A DNA stretch of 64,000 nt from Oscillospiraceae bacterium. GTDB lineage: Bacteria; Bacillota; Clostridia; Oscillospirales; Oscillospiraceae. Below the pieces are notes generated by a model. That model saw only the letters and a program-made list of their open reading frames with translations, searched no databases and was not told the origin of the DNA. Every line of letters begins with the position of its first letter. Position 1 is the first letter of the stretch. This document shows positions 18,481-26,706 of the stretch, in pieces. Position numbers and translations under genes: made by a program. The stretch lies in NCBI GenBank assembly GCA_021201735.1, contig JAJQEJ010000064.1, positions 1-64,000 of the forward strand, given 5' to 3'.

Positions 18481-21400
18481 TTACAACGACTCGGCGGATT
18501 CTGTTTCCTCGGCTTCTTCCGGCTCCTTCGCCTGTGTGGCATCTGCGTTGGCGTCGGCGTCATTTTCCTGCACGTCGTCCTCCTGTGCGTCTTCCTCCTC
18601 TAGTACAGGCTCTTCCTGTTCGGAGTCTTCCTCCTCCAGTACAGGCTCTGCCTGCTCAGTGTCTTCCGCCGCCTGTCTGTCTTCGACGACAATGGAATCC
18701 TCCGTGCTTTCATCGCTCAGGTTTATGAGCAGGGAGGTGCTGCTGGTACTGCTCAGCGTAAAGTCGAACTCGTAATTCACGTAGCCCGGAACGACAATCT
18801 CAATGACGTAGACAGGGTCTGCGTTGTCCTCAGTTTCTTTGACGGGAGTAAAGCAAGAGGCACTCGTGTTGACTGAACCATCTGAATTGATGACAGTCAC
18901 CGGATTGCGCCCGGATAGGGCATAGCTCGTGCCGTCAACGTTAACACTGGTGATTGCGGCAACGTAGTCTGTTACAGCGGCATCGCCGGAATAGCCTCCA
19001 TCCGTGTTGGTGACCAGTTTCCCTTGGGTCGCATCAAACACCACCGGGAGATTGGAAGTGTACAGATTGAAGGTTGTGGAGAGATCCGTCCAGCCATTCT
19101 TGCTGTCGCCACCGTCTGAGAGGGTCAGCGTGTAGGTGCCGGTAGGAATCGTCGCAGTGCTGTCCCAAGAGATTGTGCCTGCAGCGGCATCGATGGTGAA
19201 CAGGGAGCTGTCACCCGGGCCGCTGATGGCGTAGACCTTCTCATAGTCGTCGAGACCAGTCGCTGTGATCGTGGTCGAGGTGCTCGAGCCTATGTCCGCA
19301 TCTACAACAGCGAATGCATAATTCGTGGGGATCTTTGCGAGATATTCTTCCCACGCCAGCGTGTAGTAGCCCTTATCGGTGATGAAGACCACCTTCTGCA
19401 TGGTTTCACCCTGCATGTTGACGTAGCTCGTATTATCCAGCAGGGAGCTGCTGTGGACGTATTCCTGTACGCCGGACGACCATGCGATCTCCAGACCGTA
19501 ACGGCTGCCCCACCAGATGTTTTCCATGTGGCGCATGGCGTAATATCCGCCGTCGGCATCGTTGTTCGTGTTTGTCGTCTGAACCATCATGCCGTAGATT
19601 TGGAAGAAAGCCCTGCTTTGATCTGTAAGCTCAATCCCGATTTCATCATCAGATGTGTTGGGGATACCGGCGTATCCACCCCCGCTCACGGGGAAGTTAT
19701 TGGTGTTGTGAGAAGTATCGCTAAAGTCGAGCTCATAGTCGCCATAAGTGCTCTCGTCACCTGTTTTGAGCACGAATTCAGCTGTATAGGTCTGCGCGTT
19801 ACCATCTTCATCGGTAGCATATCCAGTTGCGTCAGGATTAATTTCATACGTGGGCGCGTCAGCTCCGCCGGATTTTACTGCGGAGAAGGAAATCTCCCCG
19901 TTTGTAAAGCTGGCAACCTTATAGGCCGTCGGCTGATCGGCGGAAATGTCGGTCATGGCATAGGAGTACGTATCCTCCAGCGCATCGACATAGTTATCTC
20001 TGGGCGTGGCGCCACCCGCGTTGGGATTGTAAAGGTTCACTGTTTTCAGGCTCTCTCTCAGATCCTCCAGATCCGCAAGCATCTCCGCATATTCGTCAAA
20101 CGTTATGGCCACCGGGTAGGTAATACCCAAAATTGCGCCATAGTCCTCGTCCTGATCGGAAAGATAAGCACCGGTCACCATAGAACCGCTTTTCCATTTG
20201 CTGGTGCTCGCGGTGGTAACGGCGTCAACGCCCTTGCTGATGCCGTTGCTGCCCTCGGCGGCGTAGAAATCGGCATACGGGATGCTCATCGTTCCATAGA
20301 GGTAGCCGTCCGTTGCAATCGCCTGCGTGGTCGTCTCCGCGGCGTAATCTGACAAGATGACTTTCACGAAGTAGGAGCCGGAGTATGTCCCGAGGTTCAC
20401 GTAGGAGAGCCCCTCCGTGTCAATAACCGCTCTTGTCGCCACGCCGGTTGCGTTGTCGGTAATCTTGAGGATAGCCCCTTCCAAATCCTTGGAAGAGTTG
20501 ATGACAACGCCGCCGTCCATGACAGAGATGTCTATCGCCGTCTCCGTCAGCACAATTTCATAGTCGGTTTCCACCAGAATCTCTTCGATAGACCCGGTGG
20601 GCATAGAATAGCCGTTTGCAAGCAGCAGCTTATCGAGCGCGTTATAGGAGAGGGTAGCGCCGCTGTAGGTGTCGACCAGGGCAGTGCTGCTCGGTGTAAC
20701 CCTTCCGCAGAGGATGTCGGAGAGATACGTTGTTAGGTCGTCGACCAGATCCTCAACGTACTCGTGGTTCACAGTCTGCTTTGCGCCGCTGTCCATACCG
20801 CCATTGGCGGGCTCATAGTAGGAGTCGTGTTCGAAATCGAGCGCGACCACGACCTCGTTGCCCCCATAGGTGTAGGACCAGACGTAGATGTCAATGGTGT
20901 AGTCATAGAATATGCTGTCCGACTCCAGCTTTGCGCTCGCGTCCTTCGGCACGGAGAGCGAGAGGGTGGTCTTCGTGATACCGGTGGCGTTCAGATCAAC
21001 ACTCAACTTGTCGAGCGGATCAATCGCCTGCGGCGTCATCACGAGCAGATACGCGCCGGAGCTTTCGACGGAGGCCGCCGCATAATAGGTACCGTCCATA
21101 TAAAGCACCTGCGTAGCCAAAGCGCTCGCCGCTGTCCCGTCTATGTAGTAATAGGTAAAGTCCATATTACTGTCATACGTCGGAATCGGCACCAGAACCA
21201 GCCCGCTCGCGGTCTGTGCCACGTCGTAACACGCGAGGAGATGATCCGCTGCAGTGAGCGTATCGCCGTAGATTTCCGCGGCGTATCCGAGATAGCTCGT
21301 GAGCGACGTGGTGTCTGTAACCGCTGTCGCAGACGTGATACCGGCCTCAGCGTAGACGTCGCCCAGCTGGGACAGGGTCACCGCGCTTTTCTCCGCGATG

Positions 21401-22671
21401 ATCGCGCTGTCAAGGGCGTTTTCGATTGATGACAGCATCGCCAAAGACGTGTATGTAGCACCGGATACCGTGTCCGCCGTTGTCGCGTTGTTCTCCGCGG
21501 CGTCGCTGATTAAATACTTCACATTGTTGTAATAGTCGATGGTCTCTTTGTGGTCCGTCACTTTGATATCGTAAATTTCTCCGCCGGACACGATGACAGT
21601 CACATACATCATGCCGCCATAACCGGGCGCGCTGCCGGAATAGGTTCCATCGGCAAGGTAGTAGTCATCGTAGGCGAACTTCTGATAGGTCGCGCGGCCA
21701 TAAGCGCCGCTGCCACCGCCGCTGCTGCCGGCGCTGCCGGTTTTACCGGTGGATGCGTTCCCCAGCGCTTGCCCGAGCGCATCGTTCACGGCGTCCAGAA
21801 TCGCATTGCAGCTGACGGTCGCGCCGGACACTGTATCAACGCCATCGGTTGACTGCGTGGACAGAATGGTGTCAATGATTTTTTTCGCCCGGTTCCAATA
21901 CGCGGTGGTCTCATTGTGGCTCACAACCTCAATGGCCGTGATTTTCCCGTCCAAAATGGTGACGGAAAGGGTTACCGTACCGCCGTATCCTTTGCCGGTA
22001 CCGATATAGGTGCCGTCCTGATAGGTGCCGGTGCTGACCACATCCTCCGACGCAGTCAGATCCAGATGCTCCGACGTCGCCAGGCGCTCAATGACAACCA
22101 CACTCTGTGCGCGGGTGGCATTTTCCAGCGGGGTCAAGCGGTTGTTATCCCCCTGTAAAAGCCCGGCGGCCACAACAGCGCCGGCGGGGCCCGCCGCCCA
22201 ATCGGCAAAGTCGGACGCGTCGCTATAGTCCGCGAGGGCGTCTGCGTTGTCCTCCAGCGCGCATACGCGCGCCATGATCACCGCCATCTCCTGCCGGGTG
22301 ATCGGACTATTCGGTGACATCGTCGTGCTGCTTGTGCCGGTCAGGTAACCGGCGGCCACGCCGATGGCCACATCGTCATGAAACCAGTCGTCGGCGGAGA
22401 CATCGGAAAACGCGCTGATATCCGCTTGCTCGCTGTAGCCAATGCGGCGGTTCATCATGGTCATAAACTCTGCACGGGTGACCGCGCTGTCCGGCAGAAT
22501 ATCCCCGTTCTGGTTGCCCTTTAAGTATCCGGCGTCCACCCATTCGGTTAGGCTGTCCTCCGCCCAGTGCCCGGATAGCTCTGATTCGTTTGCGAGCGTG
22601 ACCGCGCTCATGCTGAGTACCATAGAGGCGGATAACCCCATTGCGATGATACGACTTGCTAATGTTTTCAT
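18481..22671 (-). CDS. SLH-anchored multi-flavin (FMN-binding) surface protein
   Basis: A 1396-residue exported protein. A signal peptide (residues 1-28) is followed by three S-layer-homology domains (about 33-205; GHWAEDSLTEWVDAGYLKG, VTRAEFMTMMNRR, ITRQEMAVIMARV). Two FMN_bind domains follow, each with a DGTYxGxxxGYGG start and a DTVSGAT motif in which Thr is the ApbE attachment residue: T285 and T406. A third motif, DTYSGAT with T673, stands on a less complete domain. The rest is beta-rich and unassigned. The C-terminus is very acidic, with an EPVLEEED unit repeated. It likely carries covalently bound FMN across the cell wall and passes electrons outward. AGGAAGG precedes the ATG. Last gene of a three-gene leftward operon behind apbE. 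Confidence 0.88.
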   Translation of the reverse strand: MKTLASRIIAMGLSASMVLSMSAVTLANESELSGHWAEDSLTEWVDAGYLKGNQNGDILPDSAVTRAEFMTMMNRRIGYSEQADISAFSDVSADDWFHDDVAIGVAAGYLTGTSSTTMSPNSPITRQEMAVIMARVCALEDNADALADYSDASDFADWAAGPAGAVVAAGLLQGDNNRLTPLENATRAQSVVVIERLATSEHLDLTASEDVVSTGTYQDGTYIGTGKGYGGTVTLSVTILDGKITAIEVVSHNETTAYWNRAKKIIDTILSTQSTDGVDTVSGATVSCNAILDAVNDALGQALGNASTGKTGSAGSSGGGSGAYGRATYQKFAYDDYYLADGTYSGSAPGYGGMMYVTVIVSGGEIYDIKVTDHKETIDYYNNVKYLISDAAENNATTADTVSGATYTSLAMLSSIENALDSAIIAEKSAVTLSQLGDVYAEAGITSATAVTDTTSLTSYLGYAAEIYGDTLTAADHLLACYDVAQTASGLVLVPIPTYDSNMDFTYYYIDGTAASALATQVLYMDGTYYAAASVESSGAYLLVMTPQAIDPLDKLSVDLNATGITKTTLSLSVPKDASAKLESDSIFYDYTIDIYVWSYTYGGNEVVVALDFEHDSYYEPANGGMDSGAKQTVNHEYVEDLVDDLTTYLSDILCGRVTPSSTALVDTYSGATLSYNALDKLLLANGYSMPTGSIEEILVETDYEIVLTETAIDISVMDGGVVINSSKDLEGAILKITDNATGVATRAVIDTEGLSYVNLGTYSGSYFVKVILSDYAAETTTQAIATDGYLYGTMSIPYADFYAAEGSNGISKGVDAVTTASTSKWKSGSMVTGAYLSDQDEDYGAILGITYPVAITFDEYAEMLADLEDLRESLKTVNLYNPNAGGATPRDNYVDALEDTYSYAMTDISADQPTAYKVASFTNGEISFSAVKSGGADAPTYEINPDATGYATDEDGNAQTYTAEFVLKTGDESTYGDYELDFSDTSHNTNNFPVSGGGYAGIPNTSDDEIGIELTDQSRAFFQIYGMMVQTTNTNNDADGGYYAMRHMENIWWGSRYGLEIAWSSGVQEYVHSSSLLDNTSYVNMQGETMQKVVFITDKGYYTLAWEEYLAKIPTNYAFAVVDADIGSSTSTTITATGLDDYEKVYAISGPGDSSLFTIDAAAGTISWDSTATIPTGTYTLTLSDGGDSKNGWTDLSTTFNLYTSNLPVVFDATQGKLVTNTDGGYSGDAAVTDYVAAITSVNVDGTSYALSGRNPVTVINSDGSVNTSASCFTPVKETEDNADPVYVIEIVVPGYVNYEFDFTLSSTSSTSLLINLSDESTEDSIVVEDRQAAEDTEQAEPVLEEEDSEQEEPVLEEEDAQEDDVQENDADANADATQAKEPEEAEETESAESL

Positions 22672-22691
22672 TTTACACCTTCCTACTTTCG

Positions 22692-23777
22692 TTAATATGA
22701 TTGCATGGCGATGGTCTGAACCTGCTCAAAGCCCTCCGACGGCTCATATAGGGCACAAAGCCCTTCGGTGATATATACCGCGCCGTCGTCGGTGACAAAT
22801 ACCGCTTCAAACCCGCCTTGTGCACGCCAGTATTCGGTTGCCTCATCTAGCCCCATCACAAAAAGTGAGGTGGAGAGCGCATCCCCCAAAAATCCGTCGT
22901 CGGTTACAATCGTGACCGAACTCAGGCCAGAATCGGCAGGGAGCCCCGTATCGGGGTCAAGAATGTGGTGGTAGCGTACCGTTTTGCCGTCTTCCTCCAC
23001 GTCAAAAAACCGCTGATAGCCGCCGGATGTGATCACCGCGCAATCCGTCACAGAGAGCACGCCGACATATCCGCTGTCGGTAAACGGGTCCTGCACCGCG
23101 ACCTTCCACGGCGAGCCGTCCGGCTTTGCCCCGACGGCCTGAATGTTCCCGCCGAGGGTGAGCAGCGCCGAGTCAATTCCATACCCGCGCAGGAGATCCG
23201 CCGCCTGTTGGGACGCATAGCCTTTTGCCACAGAGCCAAGAGAAAGTCCCATGTCCGGCTGTTCCAATGTCATGGTGCTGGCGGACGCGTCCACCGTGAC
23301 TGCCTCATAATCCACCGACGCCAGCAAATCCAGCCGTTCTTCCGCAGAAAGGACGGTATAATTGCCTGTCGGAAAGCCGTATGCTGCGACAAGCGGGTAA
23401 ACCGTCAGATCCAGTGCGCCGTCTGTCGTTGCGCAGATATCCAGCGCCCTTGCCGTCAGGCTTGCCGTCTCCTCTGAAACCGTAACCGGCGCGCCTCCGG
23501 CTGCATTGACTGCGCTGATATCGCTCTCCTCCAATGTGTGGGAGAATATCTGCTCCAGACGGTAAATTTCAGCTTCCGCCGCCTGTAGGCCGTCCGCCGC
23601 ATGTGCTCCGTAGGCTTTCATCTGCATGAGGGTATCCATGGCGAAAAAGGCGGTCTCGTGCGGCTCGCTGGCTTCGGGCGGCGACAGCGTGGGCGTATTC
23701 GCCTGTGCTGTACACCCACATAGCACGAGCAGTGCGAGCAGTGCGGGTGCGCACTTTAGGGCTTGTTTCTTTTTCAT
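22692..23777 (-). CDS. apbE: FAD:protein FMN transferase (lipoprotein)
   Basis: Attaches FMN from FAD to Thr in (D/S)xxSGAT motifs of exported proteins. The N-terminus is a lipoprotein signal (KKKQALKCAPALLALLVLCGC, Cys at the cut), placing the enzyme on the outer face of the membrane. Family motifs are present: FFAMDTLMQMKAYG, GSVAKGYASQ, LLTLGGNIQAVG, HHILDPDTGLPA and the metal-binding DALSTSLFVMG near the C-terminus. The likely substrates are encoded on both sides of it. The ATG at 23777 gives the best signal peptide; a GTG at 23783 overlaps the upstream stop codon and is an alternative start. Confidence 0.94.
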   Translation of the reverse strand: MKKKQALKCAPALLALLVLCGCTAQANTPTLSPPEASEPHETAFFAMDTLMQMKAYGAHAADGLQAAEAEIYRLEQIFSHTLEESDISAVNAAGGAPVTVSEETASLTARALDICATTDGALDLTVYPLVAAYGFPTGNYTVLSAEERLDLLASVDYEAVTVDASASTMTLEQPDMGLSLGSVAKGYASQQAADLLRGYGIDSALLTLGGNIQAVGAKPDGSPWKVAVQDPFTDSGYVGVLSVTDCAVITSGGYQRFFDVEEDGKTVRYHHILDPDTGLPADSGLSSVTIVTDDGFLGDALSTSLFVMGLDEATEYWRAQGGFEAVFVTDDGAVYITEGLCALYEPSEGFEQVQTIAMQSY

Positions 23778-23782
23778 CGGCA

Positions 23783-24535
23783 CTAATTCTTCGCCGACTT
23801 CAGGGCGTTTGCGACCGCTTCCATAATACCCTCGGAGCTAAAGGTCGCGCCGGAAACGGCGCTCACATTGGCGGATTGCGCGGATATCATCTTGCTGATC
23901 ACGCCCTTGGCGTCGTCTATGTACGGTGAGTCGTCGGAGTGCTTGGTCACCTTGATGGACGTGATTTTGTCGCTTGCGATGGTGACGGAAACTGTAATTT
24001 TGCCGTTGTAGCCGTCTCCCGTCCCGGTATACGTCCCGTCTTTATAAACGGTCTTCACCACAGGTGTTGGGGTCGGCGTTGCCGCCGCGGTCGGCGTCGG
24101 GGTCGCGGTTGCGGCTGGAGATGGCGACGGCGTCGCTGTCGCGGTTTGCGTACCCGCCGCAGTGGACACGGTTTGTTCCTGTTGCGCGGTGACCGTTGTA
24201 CTCGCGCTGCCTGAGCCGGATGATCCCGCGGCCGTCACAGTAGATGAGGCTTCGGATGTCTTCGCGCTGGTCACAGCGCTGCTTGGCGCAGCGGATGCGG
24301 TGTTCCCTGCGGTTGTGGTCTCCTGGCCTGTAGTGTCTGATTCCGTGCCGTCCGGCTCGCCCGTCTCTTCGACCGGTGCCGTTTCCGTCGGCGGGGCAGA
24401 GTCGAGCGGCATTTCCGAAACCGGCGGCGAGCTTTCCGGCGGGGTACTGCTCTCCTCATCACCTCCTCCACAAGCTGTCAAAAGCAGCATGGCTCCGGCG
24501 AGTACGCCGGGCAGGATTGTGCGCATTGGTTTCAC
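23783..24535 (-). CDS. FMN-binding lipoprotein with long low-complexity linker
   Basis: About 250 residues. A lipoprotein signal (GVLAGAMLLLTAC) is followed by roughly 135 residues of Ser/Thr/Pro/Ala/Glu-rich linker, then one FMN_bind domain (YKDGTYTGTGDGYNG to the end). The flavinylation motif is SAVSGAT with T231 as the attachment residue; the usual leading Asp is Ser here. The architecture resembles the Listeria electron-transfer lipoprotein PplA, with a tether long enough to span the cell wall. The GTG at 24535 has AAGGAGG 8 bases upstream. First gene of the leftward operon; its stop codon abuts apbE. Confidence 0.88.
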   Translation of the reverse strand: MKPMRTILPGVLAGAMLLLTACGGGDEESSTPPESSPPVSEMPLDSAPPTETAPVEETGEPDGTESDTTGQETTTAGNTASAAPSSAVTSAKTSEASSTVTAAGSSGSGSASTTVTAQQEQTVSTAAGTQTATATPSPSPAATATPTPTAAATPTPTPVVKTVYKDGTYTGTGDGYNGKITVSVTIASDKITSIKVTKHSDDSPYIDDAKGVISKMISAQSANVSAVSGATFSSEGIMEAVANALKSAKN

Positions 24536-24581
24536 TCTGCATTCCTCCTTGATCAATAATAAAGATGTTTGCCGTTGCCAA

Positions 24582-24617
24582 TGCACCATAAGTTAGTCAC
24601 GGCTAACTTATGGTGCA
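24582..24617. promoter_or_regulatory. Palindromic operator O1 / hairpin in the leader of the flavin operon
   Basis: A perfect palindrome with 15-bp arms (24582-24596 and 24603-24617) centred on GTTAGT-CACG-GCTAAC (24592-24607). It shares its core with two other sites in this intergenic region. It lies in the 5' leader of the leftward operon, 47 bases upstream of the GTG. Confidence 0.75.
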
Positions 24618-24660
24618 AAAATAACTCACTCCACCTCGATTGGGGTCCTGTCGCAATGAG

Positions 24661-24676
24661 GTTAGCGAGAGCTAAC
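24661..24676. promoter_or_regulatory. Palindromic operator O2
   Basis: GTTAGC-GAGA-GCTAAC, a perfect 6-4-6 palindrome. It lies just downstream of the expected transcription start of the leftward promoter (24689-24717), a typical repressor position. Confidence 0.7.
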
Positions 24677-24688
24677 TGACACGGGAAC

Positions 24689-24717
24689 AGTTTATCATTA
24701 TTTTATCTCATTGGCAA
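24689..24717 (-). promoter_or_regulatory. Leftward promoter of the FMN lipoprotein-apbE-SLH operon
   Basis: Read on the minus strand: TTGCCA (24717-24712), 17 bases, TAAACT (24694-24689). The start of transcription would fall near 24682, placing operator O2 at about +6 to +21. Confidence 0.6.
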
Positions 24718-24816
24718 GATGTTTTTGTAAAATTTTTATATTTTCATGTAAGCCTTGCGCTGCAATGGAATAGGGAGATAGAAAAACAAAATTCATATTT
24801 TCTGGCCCGATAGGGC

Positions 24817-24846
24817 TTGACAAATGGGCCTCTTTTTTGATACTTT
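24817..24846 (+). promoter_or_regulatory. Rightward promoter of the NusG-II/Gx/heme operon
   Basis: TTGACA (24817-24822), 18 bases, then TG-A-TACTTT (extended -10, hexamer 24841-24846). Operator O3 starts 12 bases further on, at about +6, mirroring the arrangement on the leftward side. Confidence 0.6.
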
Positions 24847-24858
24847 AAACCGGACGAG

Positions 24859-24874
24859 GTTAGCTATCGCTAAC
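24859..24874. promoter_or_regulatory. Palindromic operator O3
   Basis: GTTAGC-TATC-GCTAAC, the same 6-4-6 palindrome as O2 with a different spacer. It lies between the rightward promoter and the AAGGAGG ribosome binding site of the NusG-II gene. Confidence 0.7.
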
Positions 24875-24891
24875 TTCGAAGGAGGCCTTTC

Positions 24892-25272
24892 ATGATGAAA
24901 CTGCACACGCGGATCCTGATTCTCGTGGTACTGGTTGCCGCCGTCTGTGCGGGCGCTGCATTTGCCTTGCAGCATTCCTCCGGCGGCACGATTGCCTGTG
25001 TCACGCGGAATGGCGAGGTGATAGAGCGGATTGACCTGTCGGCGGTGTCGGAGCCGTATTCCTTTGTCATCTCCTGCGCGGAAGGGGACAACACGGTGGA
25101 GGTAAAGCCCGGGGCGATACGTATCGCACACGCCGATTGCCCCGATCAGATCTGTGTGTCCAGCGGCTGGAGCGGCGCGGGTTCTCTGCCCATTGTCTGC
25201 CTGCCGCACAAGCTCGTGATATCCTTTGAGGCGGATACACCGGCGGAGATTGACGGGGTGAGTGGACGATGA
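24892..25272 (+). CDS. NusG domain II-containing membrane-anchored protein
   Basis: A 126-residue protein with one N-terminal membrane anchor (about residues 7-26) and an exported NusG_II domain. The hallmark Cys pattern is present: C83-PDQI-C88 in HADCPDQICVSSGW and C103 in IVCLPHKLVI. Proteins of this type are half of the EetA/EetB-type pair of Gram-positive extracellular electron transfer systems and of many flavinylation-linked loci. The next gene, the Gx-type partner, overlaps it by ATGA. AAGGAGG lies 6 bases before the ATG. Confidence 0.92.
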   Translation: MMKLHTRILILVVLVAAVCAGAAFALQHSSGGTIACVTRNGEVIERIDLSAVSEPYSFVISCAEGDNTVEVKPGAIRIAHADCPDQICVSSGWSGAGSLPIVCLPHKLVISFEADTPAEIDGVSGR

Positions 25273-25850
25273 AATTTGCCGGTCAGACAAAGCGCCTTGC
25301 GGCGCTCGCCATGCTCAGCGGCATTGCCCTCATCATTTTTACAATTGAAGCGCAAATTCCAACCCCGCTGCCCGGCGTGAAGCTGGGGCTTGCCAATATT
25401 ATTACCCTGTTTACCCTCTACCGCTGCGGAAGGCGGGAGGCGCTGGCCGTTTTGATCGTGCGGGTGCTGCTCGGCGCGCTTGTGACAGGGCGGCTGATGA
25501 CGCTGGGCTACAGTCTGGCCGGTGGCCTGCTCTGCCTCGCCGTGTGCTCCCTGCTGCGCCCCGTGCTCAAGCGAAACGTCTGGGCCTGCAGCATGGTGGG
25601 CGCGGTGTTCCACAACATCGGGCAGCTTCTGTGCGCCTGCGTGATCACCAAGAGCATGGCGGTGTTTGCCTATTTCCCCATCCTGCTCGTTGTGGGGCTT
25701 GCAACGGGCCTGTTTACCGGCCTTTGTACCTACGTGCTCCTGCCCCGGCTCGATCACATCTTTTCCGCCATCCCCTTTTCCGAGCCGAATCCATTTGTGA
25801 GCAGGCGCGTTATGGAAAAAAGCAAGCAGACGTCCGATTCAGAAAGGTAG
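25269..25850 (+). CDS. Gx transporter-family membrane protein (EetA/B-type, HepS-like)
   Basis: A 193-residue membrane protein with five or six hydrophobic segments and the family start LSGIALIIFTIEAQIP...LPGVKLGLANIIT, often labelled heptaprenyl diphosphate synthase component I or Gx transporter. It is not an enzyme by sequence. With the preceding NusG-II protein it is the conserved membrane module of flavin-based extracellular electron transfer. Start and the previous stop overlap (25269-25272). A cytosolic-facing tail is charged. Confidence 0.9.
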   Translation: MKFAGQTKRLAALAMLSGIALIIFTIEAQIPTPLPGVKLGLANIITLFTLYRCGRREALAVLIVRVLLGALVTGRLMTLGYSLAGGLLCLAVCSLLRPVLKRNVWACSMVGAVFHNIGQLLCACVITKSMAVFAYFPILLVVGLATGLFTGLCTYVLLPRLDHIFSAIPFSEPNPFVSRRVMEKSKQTSDSER

Positions 25851-25858
25851 GTTGAACC

Positions 25859-26575
25859 ATGTTATTTATCATCGCGCTCTGTATCGTCGCCGTTTTCCTG
25901 CCCCTCCTGCGGGGGAGCATCAAAAAGCATGCCCACATCTACTATGCCGTTACGGTTGCCCTTTGTGCATTCACGATTGTGGCGACCTATACCTCCGCGT
26001 TTACCGCCGCGCCCACATGGGTGCGGACGTATGTCTTTGGCCTTCTGGAGCGCGGCGCGCTGAGCACCGCCATTTTTACCGCCGTGATGTGCCTTGGGGC
26101 GTTGCCGAAGACGTCCTCGCTGCTGCGCAAATATATGCCCATCCGCGCGGAGCTCTCCATCATCGCGAGCATTCTCGTCTTTGGACACAATATTGCGTAT
26201 GGCAGGACGTATTTCCGGTTTCTGTTTACAAATCCCGGGCGGTTATCTGTGCCCGTGCTGATTGCCGCCATCTTCACGATCATCATGCTCGCGATGCTGA
26301 TTCCCCTGTTCATTACCTCCTTTCCCACAGTACGCCGCAGATTCAAGGCGAAATCATGGAAAAGGTTGCAGCGCATGGCCTATCCCTTCTATATGATGAT
26401 CTATGGCCACGTATTGTTACTCACCATCCCCAATATCATCACAAGTGGTGCGGTCAGCTCCATTATCAATCTGGTCGTCTATTCCGTTGTGTTCGTCGGC
26501 TACGCCGGTGCGCGCATCCGCAAAGCGGTCAAGCAACACCAGCCGCAGACGGTGGAGGGCGCGAAGCTTGCATAA
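25859..26575 (+). CDS. Ferric reductase-like transmembrane heme protein
   Basis: A 238-residue protein with six hydrophobic segments, resembling the ferric reductase-like/MsrQ heme b membrane domain. Candidate heme ligands are H110 (LVFGHN, after the family-like RAELSIIASI) and H184 (MIYGHVLLL). The expected LHR before the last His reads LQR (Q171) in KRLQRMAYPFY. In flavinylation-linked loci such proteins move electrons across the membrane to exported flavoproteins. It is 8 bases downstream of the Gx gene and probably the last gene of the rightward operon. The heme assignment is inferred. Confidence 0.8.
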   Translation: MLFIIALCIVAVFLPLLRGSIKKHAHIYYAVTVALCAFTIVATYTSAFTAAPTWVRTYVFGLLERGALSTAIFTAVMCLGALPKTSSLLRKYMPIRAELSIIASILVFGHNIAYGRTYFRFLFTNPGRLSVPVLIAAIFTIIMLAMLIPLFITSFPTVRRRFKAKSWKRLQRMAYPFYMMIYGHVLLLTIPNIITSGAVSSIINLVVYSVVFVGYAGARIRKAVKQHQPQTVEGAKLA

Positions 26576-26582
26576 CTGGAAA

Positions 26583-26622
26583 AATTTTGAGGGTATGTGC
26601 TGATTTTCAGCACATACCCTCA
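26583..26622. terminator. Terminator between the heme protein and the nucleoside kinase-like gene
   Basis: A 15-bp perfect stem (26590-26604 / 26608-26622) with a 3-base loop between converging genes. On the minus strand it is followed by AAAATTTTT, so it should end the leftward hemZ/kinase transcript; it begins 14 bases after the heme-protein stop on the plus strand. Confidence 0.8.
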
Positions 26623-26706
26623 CGCATGTTTGCAGTAAAACCGTCTTGCACATCTTGCGCAGGGGGAACCCCCATGGCAAGCAGTACAGGCAAATAACCC
26701 AGGCAC

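Noticed and set aside
19453-20352. 299-codon plus-strand frame inside the SLH-FMN gene
   Set aside because: Antisense to a gene with clear SLH and FMN_bind domains; no start signal or domain of its own.
25852-26697. 281-codon plus-strand frame overlapping the heme membrane protein
   Set aside because: Out of frame with the hydrophobic six-segment protein, His/Arg/Cys-rich, and runs through the terminator hairpin.
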